Shown: positions 1-7,205, numbered from the stretch's first letter. The stretch is 64,000 nt of DNA from Comamonas terrigena NBRC 13299 (GCF_006740045.1 NZ_AP019749.1:3243001-3307000); one strand, 5' to 3'. A program made the numbers and translations. Notes: a model not told the origin generated them from the letters alone.

Positions 1-311
1 ACCATCAGCAAAGGTCGGGCTGTGACCTGAACTCTGTCCACATGGGTGTGGATGAAAGTGCGGTACACGCCATAGGTGGCAGCACGCAGCAACTCGGTTT
101 TCACGGATTCCGACGTTTCGGCAGCCACCATCTTGGGAGATAGTCGAATGTGCAGCGGCTGCTTGCTCAAGACCTGGAAGGTATTGTTGCTGGCCGAGTA
201 GTCCCTCATCTTTTCGATGACCTGCTCAATGGTTCCCTTGAACGGCTCTGCGTGCGCAGCCGATACGCAGGCAGCAAACGCCAAAGCCATCAAAGCGCTC
301 TTCTTTTTCAT
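1..311 (-). CDS. Secreted protein, 3' part beyond window edge
   Basis: The frame opens with ATG at 311 and runs without a stop off the left edge, giving at least 103 residues. A GGAGG ribosome-binding site lies at 316-320, five bases upstream of the ATG. The N-terminus is a clean signal peptide: MKKK, a hydrophobic core (ALMALAFAACVSA) and an Ala-His-Ala cleavage site near residue 21. The mature part starts EPFKGTIEQVIEKMRDYSAS and has no motif I recognise. It lies left of the phage repressor, so it may be phage cargo (a lysogenic conversion gene) or host DNA; the window does not decide. The signal peptide and ribosome-binding site make a real exported protein likely. The function is unknown. 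Confidence 0.75.
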   Translation of the reverse strand, partial: MKKKSALMALAFAACVSAAHAEPFKGTIEQVIEKMRDYSASNNTFQVLSKQPLHIRLSPKMVAAETSESVKTELLRAATYGVYRTFIHTHVDRVQVTARPLLM

Positions 312-365
312 ACACCCTCCGTTCCCCGGCCTCTGTGTGCCGTGGGTCAGTAAGTCACCGGTGAC

Positions 366-516
366 TTACTGCTTGGATGAAAAGAAAGCCAGCTTGGCTA
401 CGGCCTGTATGGCCTCTTTACCTTGTTCAGAACCTTGGCGCCACGCCTGCAGCAGTTCTCGCTCCGCAGGCGCCAGCGTAGATTCAGCCTCGCCAGCACG
501 TTGACCTGTCACAACG
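366..516 (-). pseudogene. Decayed 3' fragment of a second phage repressor gene
   Basis: Read on the minus strand, 516 to 366 encodes VTGQRAGEAESTLAPAE followed by RELLQAW and ends in TAA at 366-368. This matches the C-terminal third of the intact repressor at 1237-1572. At DNA level, 437-516 matches 1299-1378 at about 75 of 80 bases. Upstream the reading frame hits a TGA within about 40 bases, and the helix-turn-helix part is missing, so the copy is a remnant. It keeps the same order as the intact module: repressor tail, then a control region at 618-647 resembling 1615-1644. An older tandem or related element probably sat here (inference). Confidence 0.75.
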
Positions 517-617
517 CAGCGCAATGCACCTCTTCCCAGCCATCACAGCAAACACTGCGGCCTTGAAAGGTCTGCCTACCCTCGCCCCTAGGCGACCATG
601 GTGCGCTGCAACCACGC

Positions 618-647
618 TGTAACATTTCAATACTAATAATACATGAC
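618..647. repeat. Remnant copy of the repressor/early-gene control sequence
   Basis: These 30 bases match 1615-1644 at 26 positions, including the ATG that starts the intact 98-residue gene (here at 643-645). In this copy the ATG is followed by a stop after six codons. With the repressor fragment at 366-516 it marks a decayed duplicate of the control module. The rest of 517-732 shows no coding signal I can support. Confidence 0.6.
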
Positions 648-732
648 CGGGATTTCTGACTGATTAAACACCTGTCATCAGGCTCTGGAAAAGCACACCA
701 GAGAGGTATGCTGACCAGATATCGACGTGCGC

Positions 733-760
733 AAAAAAGCCCCTCATGAGGGGCTTTTTT
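733..760. terminator. Bidirectional rho-independent terminator
   Basis: A perfect stem (AAAAAAGCCCC, loop TCATGA, GGGGCTTTTTT) has A and T runs on both sides, so it can act in both directions. On the minus strand it lies about 110 bases past the stop of the repeat protein gene at 873-1091 and before the repressor remnant. The stretch 761-872 shows nothing else. Confidence 0.8.
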
Positions 761-872
761 CTGTCCTAAGGCTTGGGGCATCCTGGAAGTAAGCTGCACG
801 CCCAAAGCTAGTCGGTTTGACTGGATAGCAAGGCCCAAACACCAAATGGGGAAGCGTCTTGCTGGGCAATCC

Positions 873-1091
873 TCATACCCGGATAGTGAGATGGCTGCCG
901 CCAATACGGGCCAGTTGCTCTAGCGTCTGTGGCAAAAGATTTGTCGAATGAATCGTTATGTGAGCACCAGATCCAACGACTAAACGAACCAAATTTTCTA
1001 GAGTTTGGGGCATGTAATTATTGCCAGCTCCAATTTCAAGATTGGCGCCGATACGCGCAAGTTGCTCCAAAGTTTGTGGCGAGTAAGCCAT
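873..1091 (-). CDS. 72-residue protein of three tandem PQTLEQLARIG repeats
   Basis: The start is ATG 1091, chosen because AAAGGTGA lies just upstream and because the repeats begin directly after it; an earlier in-frame Met at 1136 has no such site. The protein is almost entirely three imperfect repeats of 19 to 27 residues: PQTLEQLARIG-ANLEI (residues 5-20), PQTLENLVRL..AHITI (28-47) and PQTLEQLARIG-SHLTI (54-70). Each unit looks like a helix followed by a short strand, so a small alpha/beta repeat fold is plausible. I do not recognise the family. It has no signal peptide or membrane segment. It lies between the phage repressor and a terminator, on the same strand as the repressor, in a position that often carries accessory genes in P2-like phages. 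The function is unknown. Confidence 0.7.
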   Translation of the reverse strand: MAYSPQTLEQLARIGANLEIGAGNNYMPQTLENLVRLVVGSGAHITIHSTNLLPQTLEQLARIGGSHLTIRV

Positions 1092-1236
1092 TGAAATCAC
1101 CTTTCTGACTATGTCAACCCAGATTAAGTCAACCATTCAAACACGGCTATCACTCGGATACTAGGAGCTTTGACCGTAGCAAAGCCCGCAAGGACGCAGA
1201 TGATCAACCAATACACAACATGCTGCTAGGTTAATC

Positions 1237-1572
1237 TCACTCAGGCTTCAAAGCAGCCGCAATGGCTGCCAGGGCAGCACGCCCCTTCTCACCGCCAAGG
1301 CGCCACGCCTGCAGCAAGTCACGCTCAGCAGGCGCCAGCGTGGATTCAGCCTCGCCAGCACGTTGACCTGTCACAACGTAAAGCACATCTACGCCCAAGG
1401 CGGACATCGCCGCGAGTGCGGCTGCATTGGGTGATGCCTCGCCCTTCTCCCACTTCAGTAGACCGCCACGCGAAACCCCGCATGCCTCTGCAAAGGCCAG
1501 CTGCTGGATATCGAGGCGAAGGCGCTCGGACTTGATCCGTTCGCCATATGGATTACTAAAGTTATCCGTCAT
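1237..1572 (-). CDS. XRE-family phage repressor (CI-like)
   Basis: This 111-residue DNA-binding protein has a helix-turn-helix at about residues 17-45 (QQLAFAEACGVSRGGLLKWEKG), followed by a segment seen in phage repressors (ALGVDVLYVVTGQR) and an Ala-rich helical tail. It starts at ATG 1572, divergent from the early gene at 1640. The 67 bases between them hold a perfect 16-base palindrome overlapping the rightward promoter, the expected place for a lysogeny repressor to act. There is no strong ribosome-binding site, so a very short leader is possible. A decayed copy of its 3' end lies at 366-516. The role as lysogeny repressor is inferred from family and position. Confidence 0.8.
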   Translation of the reverse strand: MTDNFSNPYGERIKSERLRLDIQQLAFAEACGVSRGGLLKWEKGEASPNAAALAAMSALGVDVLYVVTGQRAGEAESTLAPAERDLLQAWRLGGEKGRAALAAIAAALKPE

Positions 1573-1575
1573 CTA

Positions 1576-1604
1576 TTGACACGCTCACAATTGTGAGCAA
1601 TGAT
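1576..1604 (+). promoter_or_regulatory. Early promoter with repressor operator palindrome
   Basis: TTGACA at 1576-1581 and AATGAT at 1599-1604 are 17 bases apart. The spacer is filled by a perfect 16-base palindrome, GCTCACAATTGTGAGC, at 1583-1598. A repressor bound there would block this promoter, which reads towards the 98-residue gene. The palindrome resembles lac operator half-sites, but no LacI-type protein is encoded here; the adjacent XRE repressor is the likely ligand. Confidence 0.65.
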
Positions 1605-1639
1605 CCGCTTACGTTGTAACAATTCAATCCCAATAGTAC

Positions 1640-1936
1640 ATGACTGCCACCGCTAGTCCTGCGCGTCGTACGCGCCGCCGCACCGGCTCGCTGGACCTGC
1701 TCCAGCATGACAGGCCCATTCCCCTGCGTTTGCCCAAGGCAGACACCCAGCGCGCCCATGAAGTGGCGGATGGCCTGGACCTCTCCACATCCGCCTATGC
1801 GCGCCTGCTGTACCGCATGGGCGAGCAGCTACACCGCCGCACCGGTGTGCTGCAACTGCCCGAGCATGTGATGGAACGCCTGGCGGCCGATGTGCTGGCC
1901 TGGACCGTGCAATCCGCCCAGGCTGCACGGGTGTGA
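1640..1936 (+). CDS. Small phage early protein, possible ribbon-helix-helix
   Basis: The product has 98 residues and is the first gene rightward of the operator. The N-terminus is basic (RRTRRRTG). Residues 26-60 (IPLRLPKAD, then two helices AHEVADGLDLS and TSAYARLLYRMG) look like a ribbon-helix-helix DNA-binding fold, which would suit a Cro/Cox-like or accessory regulator. No ribosome-binding site is visible before ATG 1640. The same leader and ATG recur in the remnant at 618-647, which supports the start. The stop overlaps the next gene (TGATG), suggesting translational coupling. Confidence 0.65.
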   Translation: MTATASPARRTRRRTGSLDLLQHDRPIPLRLPKADTQRAHEVADGLDLSTSAYARLLYRMGEQLHRRTGVLQLPEHVMERLAADVLAWTVQSAQAARV

Positions 1937-2457
1937 TGGAGGCCGCAGTCATGAAAGCTATCTCTCCCTCTGGCAATCATTCTGGTGCCGTCACCCGCAC
2001 GGTCTACGTCGGTGGCAAGCCCGTAGCCCAGGTAAAGGCGCCTACGCAAACTGTGGGCAAAGCCTTGCATGGCTGTAACAGTGCGTTGCGATCTGCTGCC
2101 GTGGGCGCCCGTGCCCGCGCCGGCCACAAAGAAGCCATGCGCCTGCAGTGCCCGCACTGCAAGGAACCCAGCTTCATCCGAACCAGCGCGCAGATGACCG
2201 TGCTGACCCGCGAATCCACCTATGCCTGCACCAACCCCGAATGCGGCCACACCTTTGTGGCGCTGACCGAAGTGGTGCGCACCCTCAGCCCCAGCGCCAC
2301 GCCAGACCCCAGCGTCAACCTGCCCCTGTCCAGCCACGTCCGCCGCGACATGCTGCGCGCCACCCTGGACCACGCAGCCAGCGCAGAACACGCCACGCAG
2401 TTCACCCGCCCCGTGACAGGCGACCTGTTCCCAGTCGGAGGGCCGCCCCCTGACTGA
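1936..2457 (+). CDS. Ogr/Delta-like zinc-finger late-gene activator
   Basis: Residues from about 68 on carry the Ogr/Delta pattern: MRLQCPHCKEPSFIRTSAQ, then CTNPECGHTF, a CxxC plus CxxxxC zinc site about 25 residues apart, and a tail ending near SHVRRDML. P2 Ogr and P4 Delta are activators of about 72 to 166 residues that recruit host RNA polymerase to phage late promoters. Here the product is 173 residues because about 67 residues precede the zinc finger. ATG 1936 overlaps the upstream stop (GTG 1933 is also in frame). An internal ATG at 2137 would give a classical Ogr-sized protein, so two products are possible. The activator role is a family inference. Confidence 0.75.
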   Translation: MEAAVMKAISPSGNHSGAVTRTVYVGGKPVAQVKAPTQTVGKALHGCNSALRSAAVGARARAGHKEAMRLQCPHCKEPSFIRTSAQMTVLTRESTYACTNPECGHTFVALTEVVRTLSPSATPDPSVNLPLSSHVRRDMLRATLDHAASAEHATQFTRPVTGDLFPVGGPPPD

Positions 2458-2567
2458 CGCCACCAGCGCCTAAAGCGCCCTCCCCCGTCCCATTTCCCAC
2501 CCCATCCGACAGAGCCTGTTTGCAGGCGCTGCGGGGTTTCTTACGCCCAAAAACCTGTGGAGCCTTC

Positions 2568-2723
2568 ATGAACCGCTACCGCATCACCCACATTGACCAC
2601 AACCACCAGTGCCGCCGCATGCGCGTGCAGGCCGATAGCCGCCTGCAGGCATTGGCCCAGGTGGAAAGCAAATTCGGCCTCGGCTGGTACGTGGCTGCGG
2701 TGCGCGTTGGGGGTGCAGCGTGA
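2568..2723 (+). CDS. Small phage protein, unknown function
   Basis: The product has 51 residues and starts MNRYRITHIDHNHQCRRMRV. A GTGGAG sequence lies shortly upstream of ATG 2568. It reads like a compact beta-strand protein (alternating basic and hydrophobic residues, ending GLGWYVAAVRV). The stop overlaps the next gene (GTGA), placing it in the replication operon. The 110 bases before it (2458-2567) hold only a short GCCTG/CAGGC stem. I do not recognise the function. Confidence 0.6.
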   Translation: MNRYRITHIDHNHQCRRMRVQADSRLQALAQVESKFGLGWYVAAVRVGGAA

Positions 2724-3145
2724 ACCTGTCTCTCGCAGAACTGCATGCCGCCGCGCAGGAAGCTGCAGAAGAAGCACTGGCACGCGAAGCCGATGCAAAA
2801 GCCGCAGATGAAAACGCTGCCGCGCTTGCCGCAGAACGGGCACAAGAGGCCCGCGAAAAACTGCGTGTGCAAAGAGACGAGCTGCTGGAGAGTGCAACCG
2901 GTGGCATGTACCGCGACAAAGCATCCCAGGAATGGCGTGAGATGCCCGTGCAGTGGCGCATGGCCTTGCTGATGTTGGCAGGCATTGGCGGCCCTGCTGC
3001 GGTGCGTGCAGGCCTTCAGCTGCAGCCGCTGGCACTGCGCAACTGGCGGGAACTGCCGCCCGCTGAGCGCAATGCTGTGAGTTCGATCGTTCGGACCGGC
3101 CGCCCCCACATTGCGCGCCTGATCGCGCTGTCTGCACGGGTGTAA
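2720..3145 (+). CDS. Phage protein with N-terminal coiled coil
   Basis: The product has 141 residues and starts at GTG 2720, overlapping the previous stop. Residues 5-55 are an Ala/Glu-rich heptad stretch typical of a coiled coil. Residues 60-141 (MYRDKASQEWREMPVQWR onward, ending RPHIARLIALSARV) form a compact helical domain. It sits 10 bases before the replication initiator gene and is probably co-translated with it, so an accessory role in replication is plausible but unproven. Confidence 0.6.
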   Translation: MNLSLAELHAAAQEAAEEALAREADAKAADENAAALAAERAQEAREKLRVQRDELLESATGGMYRDKASQEWREMPVQWRMALLMLAGIGGPAAVRAGLQLQPLALRNWRELPPAERNAVSSIVRTGRPHIARLIALSARV

Positions 3146-3155
3146 GGGCCGCGCC

Positions 3156-5132
3156 ATGCCTAAGTTCCTGGGTCAGGCCAAGTCCCCCATTGCGCGCAAG
3201 CTGCCAAGTGGCAACTTGAGCCAGTGGAAGGACAACATCCCCCAACTGCACCATGTGGACGAACATGTGCAGCGGGTAATTGCCTGCGCCCCCGCCAGTT
3301 GGCGGGCAGTGATTGAAAAGCGCTTTGCCTATGCCAATCCGCCACTGGTGGACACCGCCATGTCAGCGCAGGAATTTTGTGCGCAGCAGCCAACCTGGGT
3401 CCAGGCCTGGGACTTGTTGCAGGCCATTGCCGACTTTGAAGACATGTACGGCGGCGCCGGCCTGTGGGAGCTGAGCGACCACGACATACGCGACATGGCG
3501 CAGGCCCTGGCTGATGACGTAAGCAAGAAGGATGCATTGGCTGTGCGCTGTGGCACCGGCCTGCGCAAGCGCCTGGATGACGTGAAGCATTTCATCCGCC
3601 GCGTCGGCGTGCTGGAAGACACGCCTTTGGAGGGTGAACCAGCCATTGCCCGAGCATCCTGCCCCCTGTGGTGGCGCAAGCGCCTGCGGGTGCATGTGGC
3701 ACGCACGGTGGAGGCCGGCTCTATCAGCCTGGGCCGCGTGCACAAGGGCACGGGCGGCTATGTCAGCCGCGAAGGGCTGGTGCGGCGCCAGGGGCAGAAA
3801 GAGCGAAGCGCTGAAATGCTGGCGCACACCCTGGTGCGCAATGAGGCTGGCCAGCACTTTGCCCTGGCCGATCTGGCCGCGCTGAGCGTGTCGAACCCGG
3901 TCATACGTGGCGGGGAAATGATGACGCGCATCCGAGGCGCCGAGGAATACGCCGATGCCCATGGCCATGTGGGCCTGTTCATTGCGCTGACAACACCCAG
4001 CAAATACCACGCGGTAAGAACAGCAGCCCAGGGCCGCGTGGTGCGCAACAGGAAGTACTGCGGCGCCAACCCTCGTGAAGGGCAGATGTGGCTGCGCAAG
4101 AACTGGAGCCGCGTCCGTTCCGCCCTGACGCGTGCAGGTATTAAGCGATACGGCGTACGCGTGGCAGAGCCCCACCACGATGGCACTCCGCACTGGCATT
4201 TGCTGGTTTGGTTGGAAACCGAGGCGGAAGCCAAGGAGTTTGAATCCATCGTGCGCCAGTACTGGCTGAGCGAAGACGGCGACGAGCCCGGCGCACAGCA
4301 GCACCGCGTGGACTTCAAGCGCATGGAGGCCGGTGGCGCTGCAGGCTACGTTGCAAAGTACATCGCCAAGAACATTGGCCACCATGCATTGGCCGAGCAC
4401 CAAGACATGGTGAACGGGCACCAGCTGAACATGGACTTTGCCCAGGACATGCAGCCCGATGCCAAGGCGCTGGAGTCTGGCCAAGGTGCTGAAACCTTGC
4501 ATGACCTGAACGCTGGCGCCCGCCGCGTGGATGCGTGGGCCGGGCACTGGGGGATTCGCCAGTTTCAGTTCTTTGGCATGCCGCCCGTGACTGCATGGCG
4601 TGCGCTGCGCCGTGTAACGCCCGACCAGTTGGATCTGTTCCACGACGAAGGCGACAAGCAAACGCTGCTGGCCTATCAGGCATGCCACCGGCACGGCGAC
4701 ATGCGCGCCGACTGGCGCATGTTCATGGAGGCCATGGGCGGGCATGCCCTGCACCGCTCGAAATGGCATTTGCGCACAGAGCACCGCGTGCCCGAACCTG
4801 GGCAGGCCAACCGCTACGGCGAAGAAATCAAGCGCGGTTGCGTGGTGGGCGTGGTGCCGCAACGCGGCCGCATGCGCGGGCACCCGCTGATTTCTCGCCG
4901 CATGGGCTTTCAGAGCGTGATGCGTTCGCCGGAAGCGCTGGCCCAGGCAGAGCCCGGTTCCCGGGCGGCTTTGCCGCCCCCTTGGACTGGTTTCAATAAC
5001 TGTACGACTGGCCGCCTGAGCAGCGGCTTCGACCTGGTCGCCAGCGGGCAAATCACCCCCTGGTCAGCACCAAAAAGCGAAGACCGGCCGGAAATCAATC
5101 CCTGGCTCACCCCATTCGAGGCTTGCCAGTGA
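3156..5132 (+). CDS. P2 gpA-like HUH replication endonuclease
   Basis: This 658-residue protein matches the phage GPA replication endonuclease family, which nicks one strand at the origin and starts rolling-circle replication. The metal-binding HUH motif is visible at about residues 338-348 (HHDGTPHWHLL). The paired catalytic tyrosines are Y398 and Y402 in GYVAKYIAKN. The length fits P2-type A proteins (about 650 to 800 residues). The first 300 residues are the divergent N-terminal region of the family and the last 150 are basic. It is the largest gene of the element and lies downstream of the Ogr-like gene. The stop TGA overlaps a potential ATG, but the next well-supported start is at 5246. 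Confidence 0.9.
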   Translation: MPKFLGQAKSPIARKLPSGNLSQWKDNIPQLHHVDEHVQRVIACAPASWRAVIEKRFAYANPPLVDTAMSAQEFCAQQPTWVQAWDLLQAIADFEDMYGGAGLWELSDHDIRDMAQALADDVSKKDALAVRCGTGLRKRLDDVKHFIRRVGVLEDTPLEGEPAIARASCPLWWRKRLRVHVARTVEAGSISLGRVHKGTGGYVSREGLVRRQGQKERSAEMLAHTLVRNEAGQHFALADLAALSVSNPVIRGGEMMTRIRGAEEYADAHGHVGLFIALTTPSKYHAVRTAAQGRVVRNRKYCGANPREGQMWLRKNWSRVRSALTRAGIKRYGVRVAEPHHDGTPHWHLLVWLETEAEAKEFESIVRQYWLSEDGDEPGAQQHRVDFKRMEAGGAAGYVAKYIAKNIGHHALAEHQDMVNGHQLNMDFAQDMQPDAKALESGQGAETLHDLNAGARRVDAWAGHWGIRQFQFFGMPPVTAWRALRRVTPDQLDLFHDEGDKQTLLAYQACHRHGDMRADWRMFMEAMGGHALHRSKWHLRTEHRVPEPGQANRYGEEIKRGCVVGVVPQRGRMRGHPLISRRMGFQSVMRSPEALAQAEPGSRAALPPPWTGFNNCTTGRLSSGFDLVASGQITPWSAPKSEDRPEINPWLTPFEACQ

Positions 5133-5245
5133 TGAAAAAGCAAGCACTCCACCCAGTTCCAGCCTGCCAGGTGCGCCGCCGCATGGGCAGCACGCTGGCC
5201 ACACCACTCCATCCCCTGCATTCACACCCACAGGAGGCCCCACCC

Positions 5246-5461
5246 ATGCCCGCAAAACGCACCGAGCCCAGCAAAAACGCCACGCACCAGAAAGCCGGCT
5301 TCAAGTACGTCAACTCCGTGAGCACTGACCTGCGCAAGACGTTTGCCGCCGCCCGCCGCCGCCTGACCCTGGCCAAGAAGGCCGCCCAAGGCGCCCAGGC
5401 CCGCCTGGATCTGGACAGCGGCGCCCAGGTGCTGCACTTCAAAGCGGCCGGCGGAGCCTGA
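5246..5461 (+). CDS. Small basic phage protein
   Basis: The product has 71 residues and starts at ATG 5246 after a strong AGGAGG site. An upstream in-frame start near 5123 would overlap the replication gene and lacks such a site. The sequence is Lys/Arg/Ala-rich (TDLRKTFAAARRRLTLAKKA), suggesting a nucleic-acid-binding helix. The function is unknown. Confidence 0.6.
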   Translation: MPAKRTEPSKNATHQKAGFKYVNSVSTDLRKTFAAARRRLTLAKKAAQGAQARLDLDSGAQVLHFKAAGGA

Positions 5462-5512
5462 CACCACCCATCCCCTAACGCCCCAAACCACAAAACCCAA
5501 AAGAGGATTCAC

Positions 5513-5731
5513 ATGCAACCCGCACACCACGTCCAAGAACTGAAAAGCTACCGCGCAATCCTGATCCCGGCCAACGCCGACGCCACCGCCCTGGAAGGCC
5601 TGGCAGAGGACGGCCTGCTGCCCACCATCCGCGTCAAAGCGGCCAACGCCACCCACGCCGAAGCGCAAGCCCACATCGCCAGCGGCAAGGGCGTGTTGCG
5701 CGTGGAGCGCATCGAACCGCTGACGGTCTGA
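5513..5731 (+). CDS. Small phage protein, unknown
   Basis: The product has 72 residues, with AAGAGG ahead of ATG 5513. The sequence (SYRAILIPANADATALEGLAE ... VLRVERIEPLTV) suggests a small mixed alpha/beta fold. It is co-directional with the early genes. I do not recognise a family. Confidence 0.6.
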   Translation: MQPAHHVQELKSYRAILIPANADATALEGLAEDGLLPTIRVKAANATHAEAQAHIASGKGVLRVERIEPLTV

Positions 5732-5761
5732 GCCATGAAACAAGAAAAAGGAGAAAGAACC

Positions 5762-6118
5762 ATGAGCGACCAACTGAAGCACCTGCAACTGGATGCACCA
5801 CCGGGCGGCGCCGTGGCTGTCTTCATGGAGAGCATGTCCATGGCGAAGCTGGCAGAGCTGCGCACAGCCCGGCAGGGCCGGAATCGCGTACCGCAGATAT
5901 TCGCAGGGTGCACCGCTCCGGCGCTGCCCTACGTGATCAAGTACCTGACAAAAGAGCAAATCCGGATCGCGTCCGAGCTGAATTCCATGGAGCCGGAAGA
6001 CTTGCTGAGCGACCAAGGCCGAGCCCTGACCAACCGCGAGCAGGAACTGCACACAACCCTGCGCGTGCTGCATGGCCTGGTCCAGCAGCCGCTGCAAATC
6101 ATGGAGCCCGGGCAATGA
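5762..6118 (+). CDS. Phage early protein, unknown
   Basis: The product has 118 residues. ATG 5762 is preferred over ATG 5735 because AAGGAG sits about ten bases upstream of it. The sequence is mainly helical, with a middle part (ALPYVIKYLTKEQIRIASEL) and a C-terminal Gln-rich helix. The stop overlaps the next ATG as ATGA, a sign of translational coupling. The function is unknown. Confidence 0.6.
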   Translation: MSDQLKHLQLDAPPGGAVAVFMESMSMAKLAELRTARQGRNRVPQIFAGCTAPALPYVIKYLTKEQIRIASELNSMEPEDLLSDQGRALTNREQELHTTLRVLHGLVQQPLQIMEPGQ

Positions 6119-6309
6119 ACCGCCGCCAGCGCCAAGCCGCGCGCCGGCGAGCTGTGCAGGCCTGGCGCAAGCCAGCCCCCGCCCCGCTGCAGCCGCTGAA
6201 CGCGGAAGCCGTAGTCCTGGCAGCGCTGAAAGCCACCAGCCAGCTGCTGGCCGGTTTTCTGGCTGTCAGTGCTGCAGCCCAGCAAGCCCAACACCAAACC
6301 AAACACTGA
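6115..6309 (+). CDS. Small basic phage protein
   Basis: The product has 64 residues and begins inside the stop of the previous gene (ATGA). It starts with a very basic stretch (MNRRQRQAARRRAVQAWRK) followed by an Ala/Leu-rich helix. The same frame is open further upstream, but the ATGA overlap identifies this start. The function is unknown. Confidence 0.5.
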   Translation: MNRRQRQAARRRAVQAWRKPAPAPLQPLNAEAVVLAALKATSQLLAGFLAVSAAAQQAQHQTKH

Positions 6310-6319
6310 GGAAGGCCCC

Positions 6320-6964
6320 ATGTTCGTCATGATTTTTCGTGCAGCACTGATGCCTGCAATGATCTTCTTGAGCTTCTTCACAGGTTGGCGCATGGCCCAC
6401 CGTGTGATCGTGGACGAATGCCAGCGCCTTGGCGGCTTCTTCGTCCGACGCGGCGAATTCCACTGCATCAGCACGCTGCAAATGTGGCTGATGCACGAAA
6501 GCCCGCACCAGCGCATCTATGTAGCCGGCCCCATGTCTGGCCTGCCGGATATGAACTACCCCGCATTCCACGAAGCGGCAGCCCGCCTGCGCGCCAAGGG
6601 CTGGCATGTGGAAAACCCGGCCGAAAACCCCGACCCGCACGTAGACGCCAGCTGCCACTGGACCGCCTACATGCGCATGGGCGTCAGCCAGCTTATGACC
6701 TGCCACGCCATCTACCTGCTGCCCGGCTGGCAGCAGTCCAAGGGCGCCAGCCTGGAATACCTGATCGCCCAGCGCCTGGGCCTGCAGGTCATGCAGCACC
6801 ACCAGCAAGAGGACGTGCTCCAAGAGTGGCTGGGCGAACTGGTGCAGAGCGCACCGGCCCTGGCCCCCGCTGCCGCCGAGCCAGCAACACCAGGCCCAGC
6901 CGCAACAACTACGCCTGGCCGCGACGCCAAGACCAACGATTTTCAAGACGCGATCTGCGCCTAA
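6320..6964 (+). CDS. Membrane-anchored DUF4406 (deoxyribosyltransferase-like) protein
   Basis: The product has 214 residues from ATG 6320 (GAGGAAGG upstream). Residues 1-24 are hydrophobic and could anchor it in the membrane. Residues 33-48 hold a short Cys-containing segment (DECQRLGGFFV ... FHC), a kind of sequence seen as a tiny separate phage protein. From about residue 64 a DUF4406 domain follows (RIYVAGPMSGLPDMNYPAF, later LPGWQQSKGASLEYLIA), related to nucleoside 2-deoxyribosyltransferases. The tail after about 175 is Ala/Pro-rich. Enzymes of this fold act on nucleotides, but activity here is unproven. It looks like a fusion of a small membrane protein and the DUF4406 domain. Confidence 0.75.
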   Translation: MFVMIFRAALMPAMIFLSFFTGWRMAHRVIVDECQRLGGFFVRRGEFHCISTLQMWLMHESPHQRIYVAGPMSGLPDMNYPAFHEAAARLRAKGWHVENPAENPDPHVDASCHWTAYMRMGVSQLMTCHAIYLLPGWQQSKGASLEYLIAQRLGLQVMQHHQQEDVLQEWLGELVQSAPALAPAAAEPATPGPAATTTPGRDAKTNDFQDAICA

Positions 6965-6989
6965 AGCCATGAATACAGGAGTGCATCAG

Positions 6990-7205
6990 ATGAACACCAT
7001 CATCACCCAAGACCGCCAAGCTATGGCCAGCAGCGTGCCGCGCCTGGACACCGCCGGCATCGCCGCCCTGCTGGGCGTGACACGCGAACACGCCACCGAC
7101 CGCATCACCAAGCGTCCGGACTTCCCCAAGCCCTACATCAACGTGAGCCGCCGCCTGCGCTTCTGGCGCGCCAGCGAGGTACAGGCTTGGCTGCATAAAA
7201 AATAA
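6990..7205 (+). CDS. AlpA/Cox-like excisionase or regulator
   Basis: The product has 71 residues from ATG 6990, eight bases after AGGAG; an in-frame ATG at 6969 lacks a site. Residues 25-70 form a winged-helix motif of the AlpA/MerR-like excisionase type: GIAALLGVTREHATDRITKR, then DFPKPYINVSRRLRFW and a final EVQAWLHKK. Such proteins bend DNA at attachment sites and control integrase direction. It is separated from the integrase only by the AT-rich cargo gene. Confidence 0.8.
   Translation: MNTIITQDRQAMASSVPRLDTAGIAALLGVTREHATDRITKRPDFPKPYINVSRRLRFWRASEVQAWLHKK

Noticed and set aside
517..872. Retron-like non-coding RNA in the phage accessory region
   Set aside because: There is a hairpin terminator but no reverse transcriptase gene anywhere in the window.
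509..904. 131-residue open frame on the minus strand
   Set aside because: It crosses a strong terminator (733-760) and the repressor remnant, has no ribosome-binding site, and its sequence resembles no protein.
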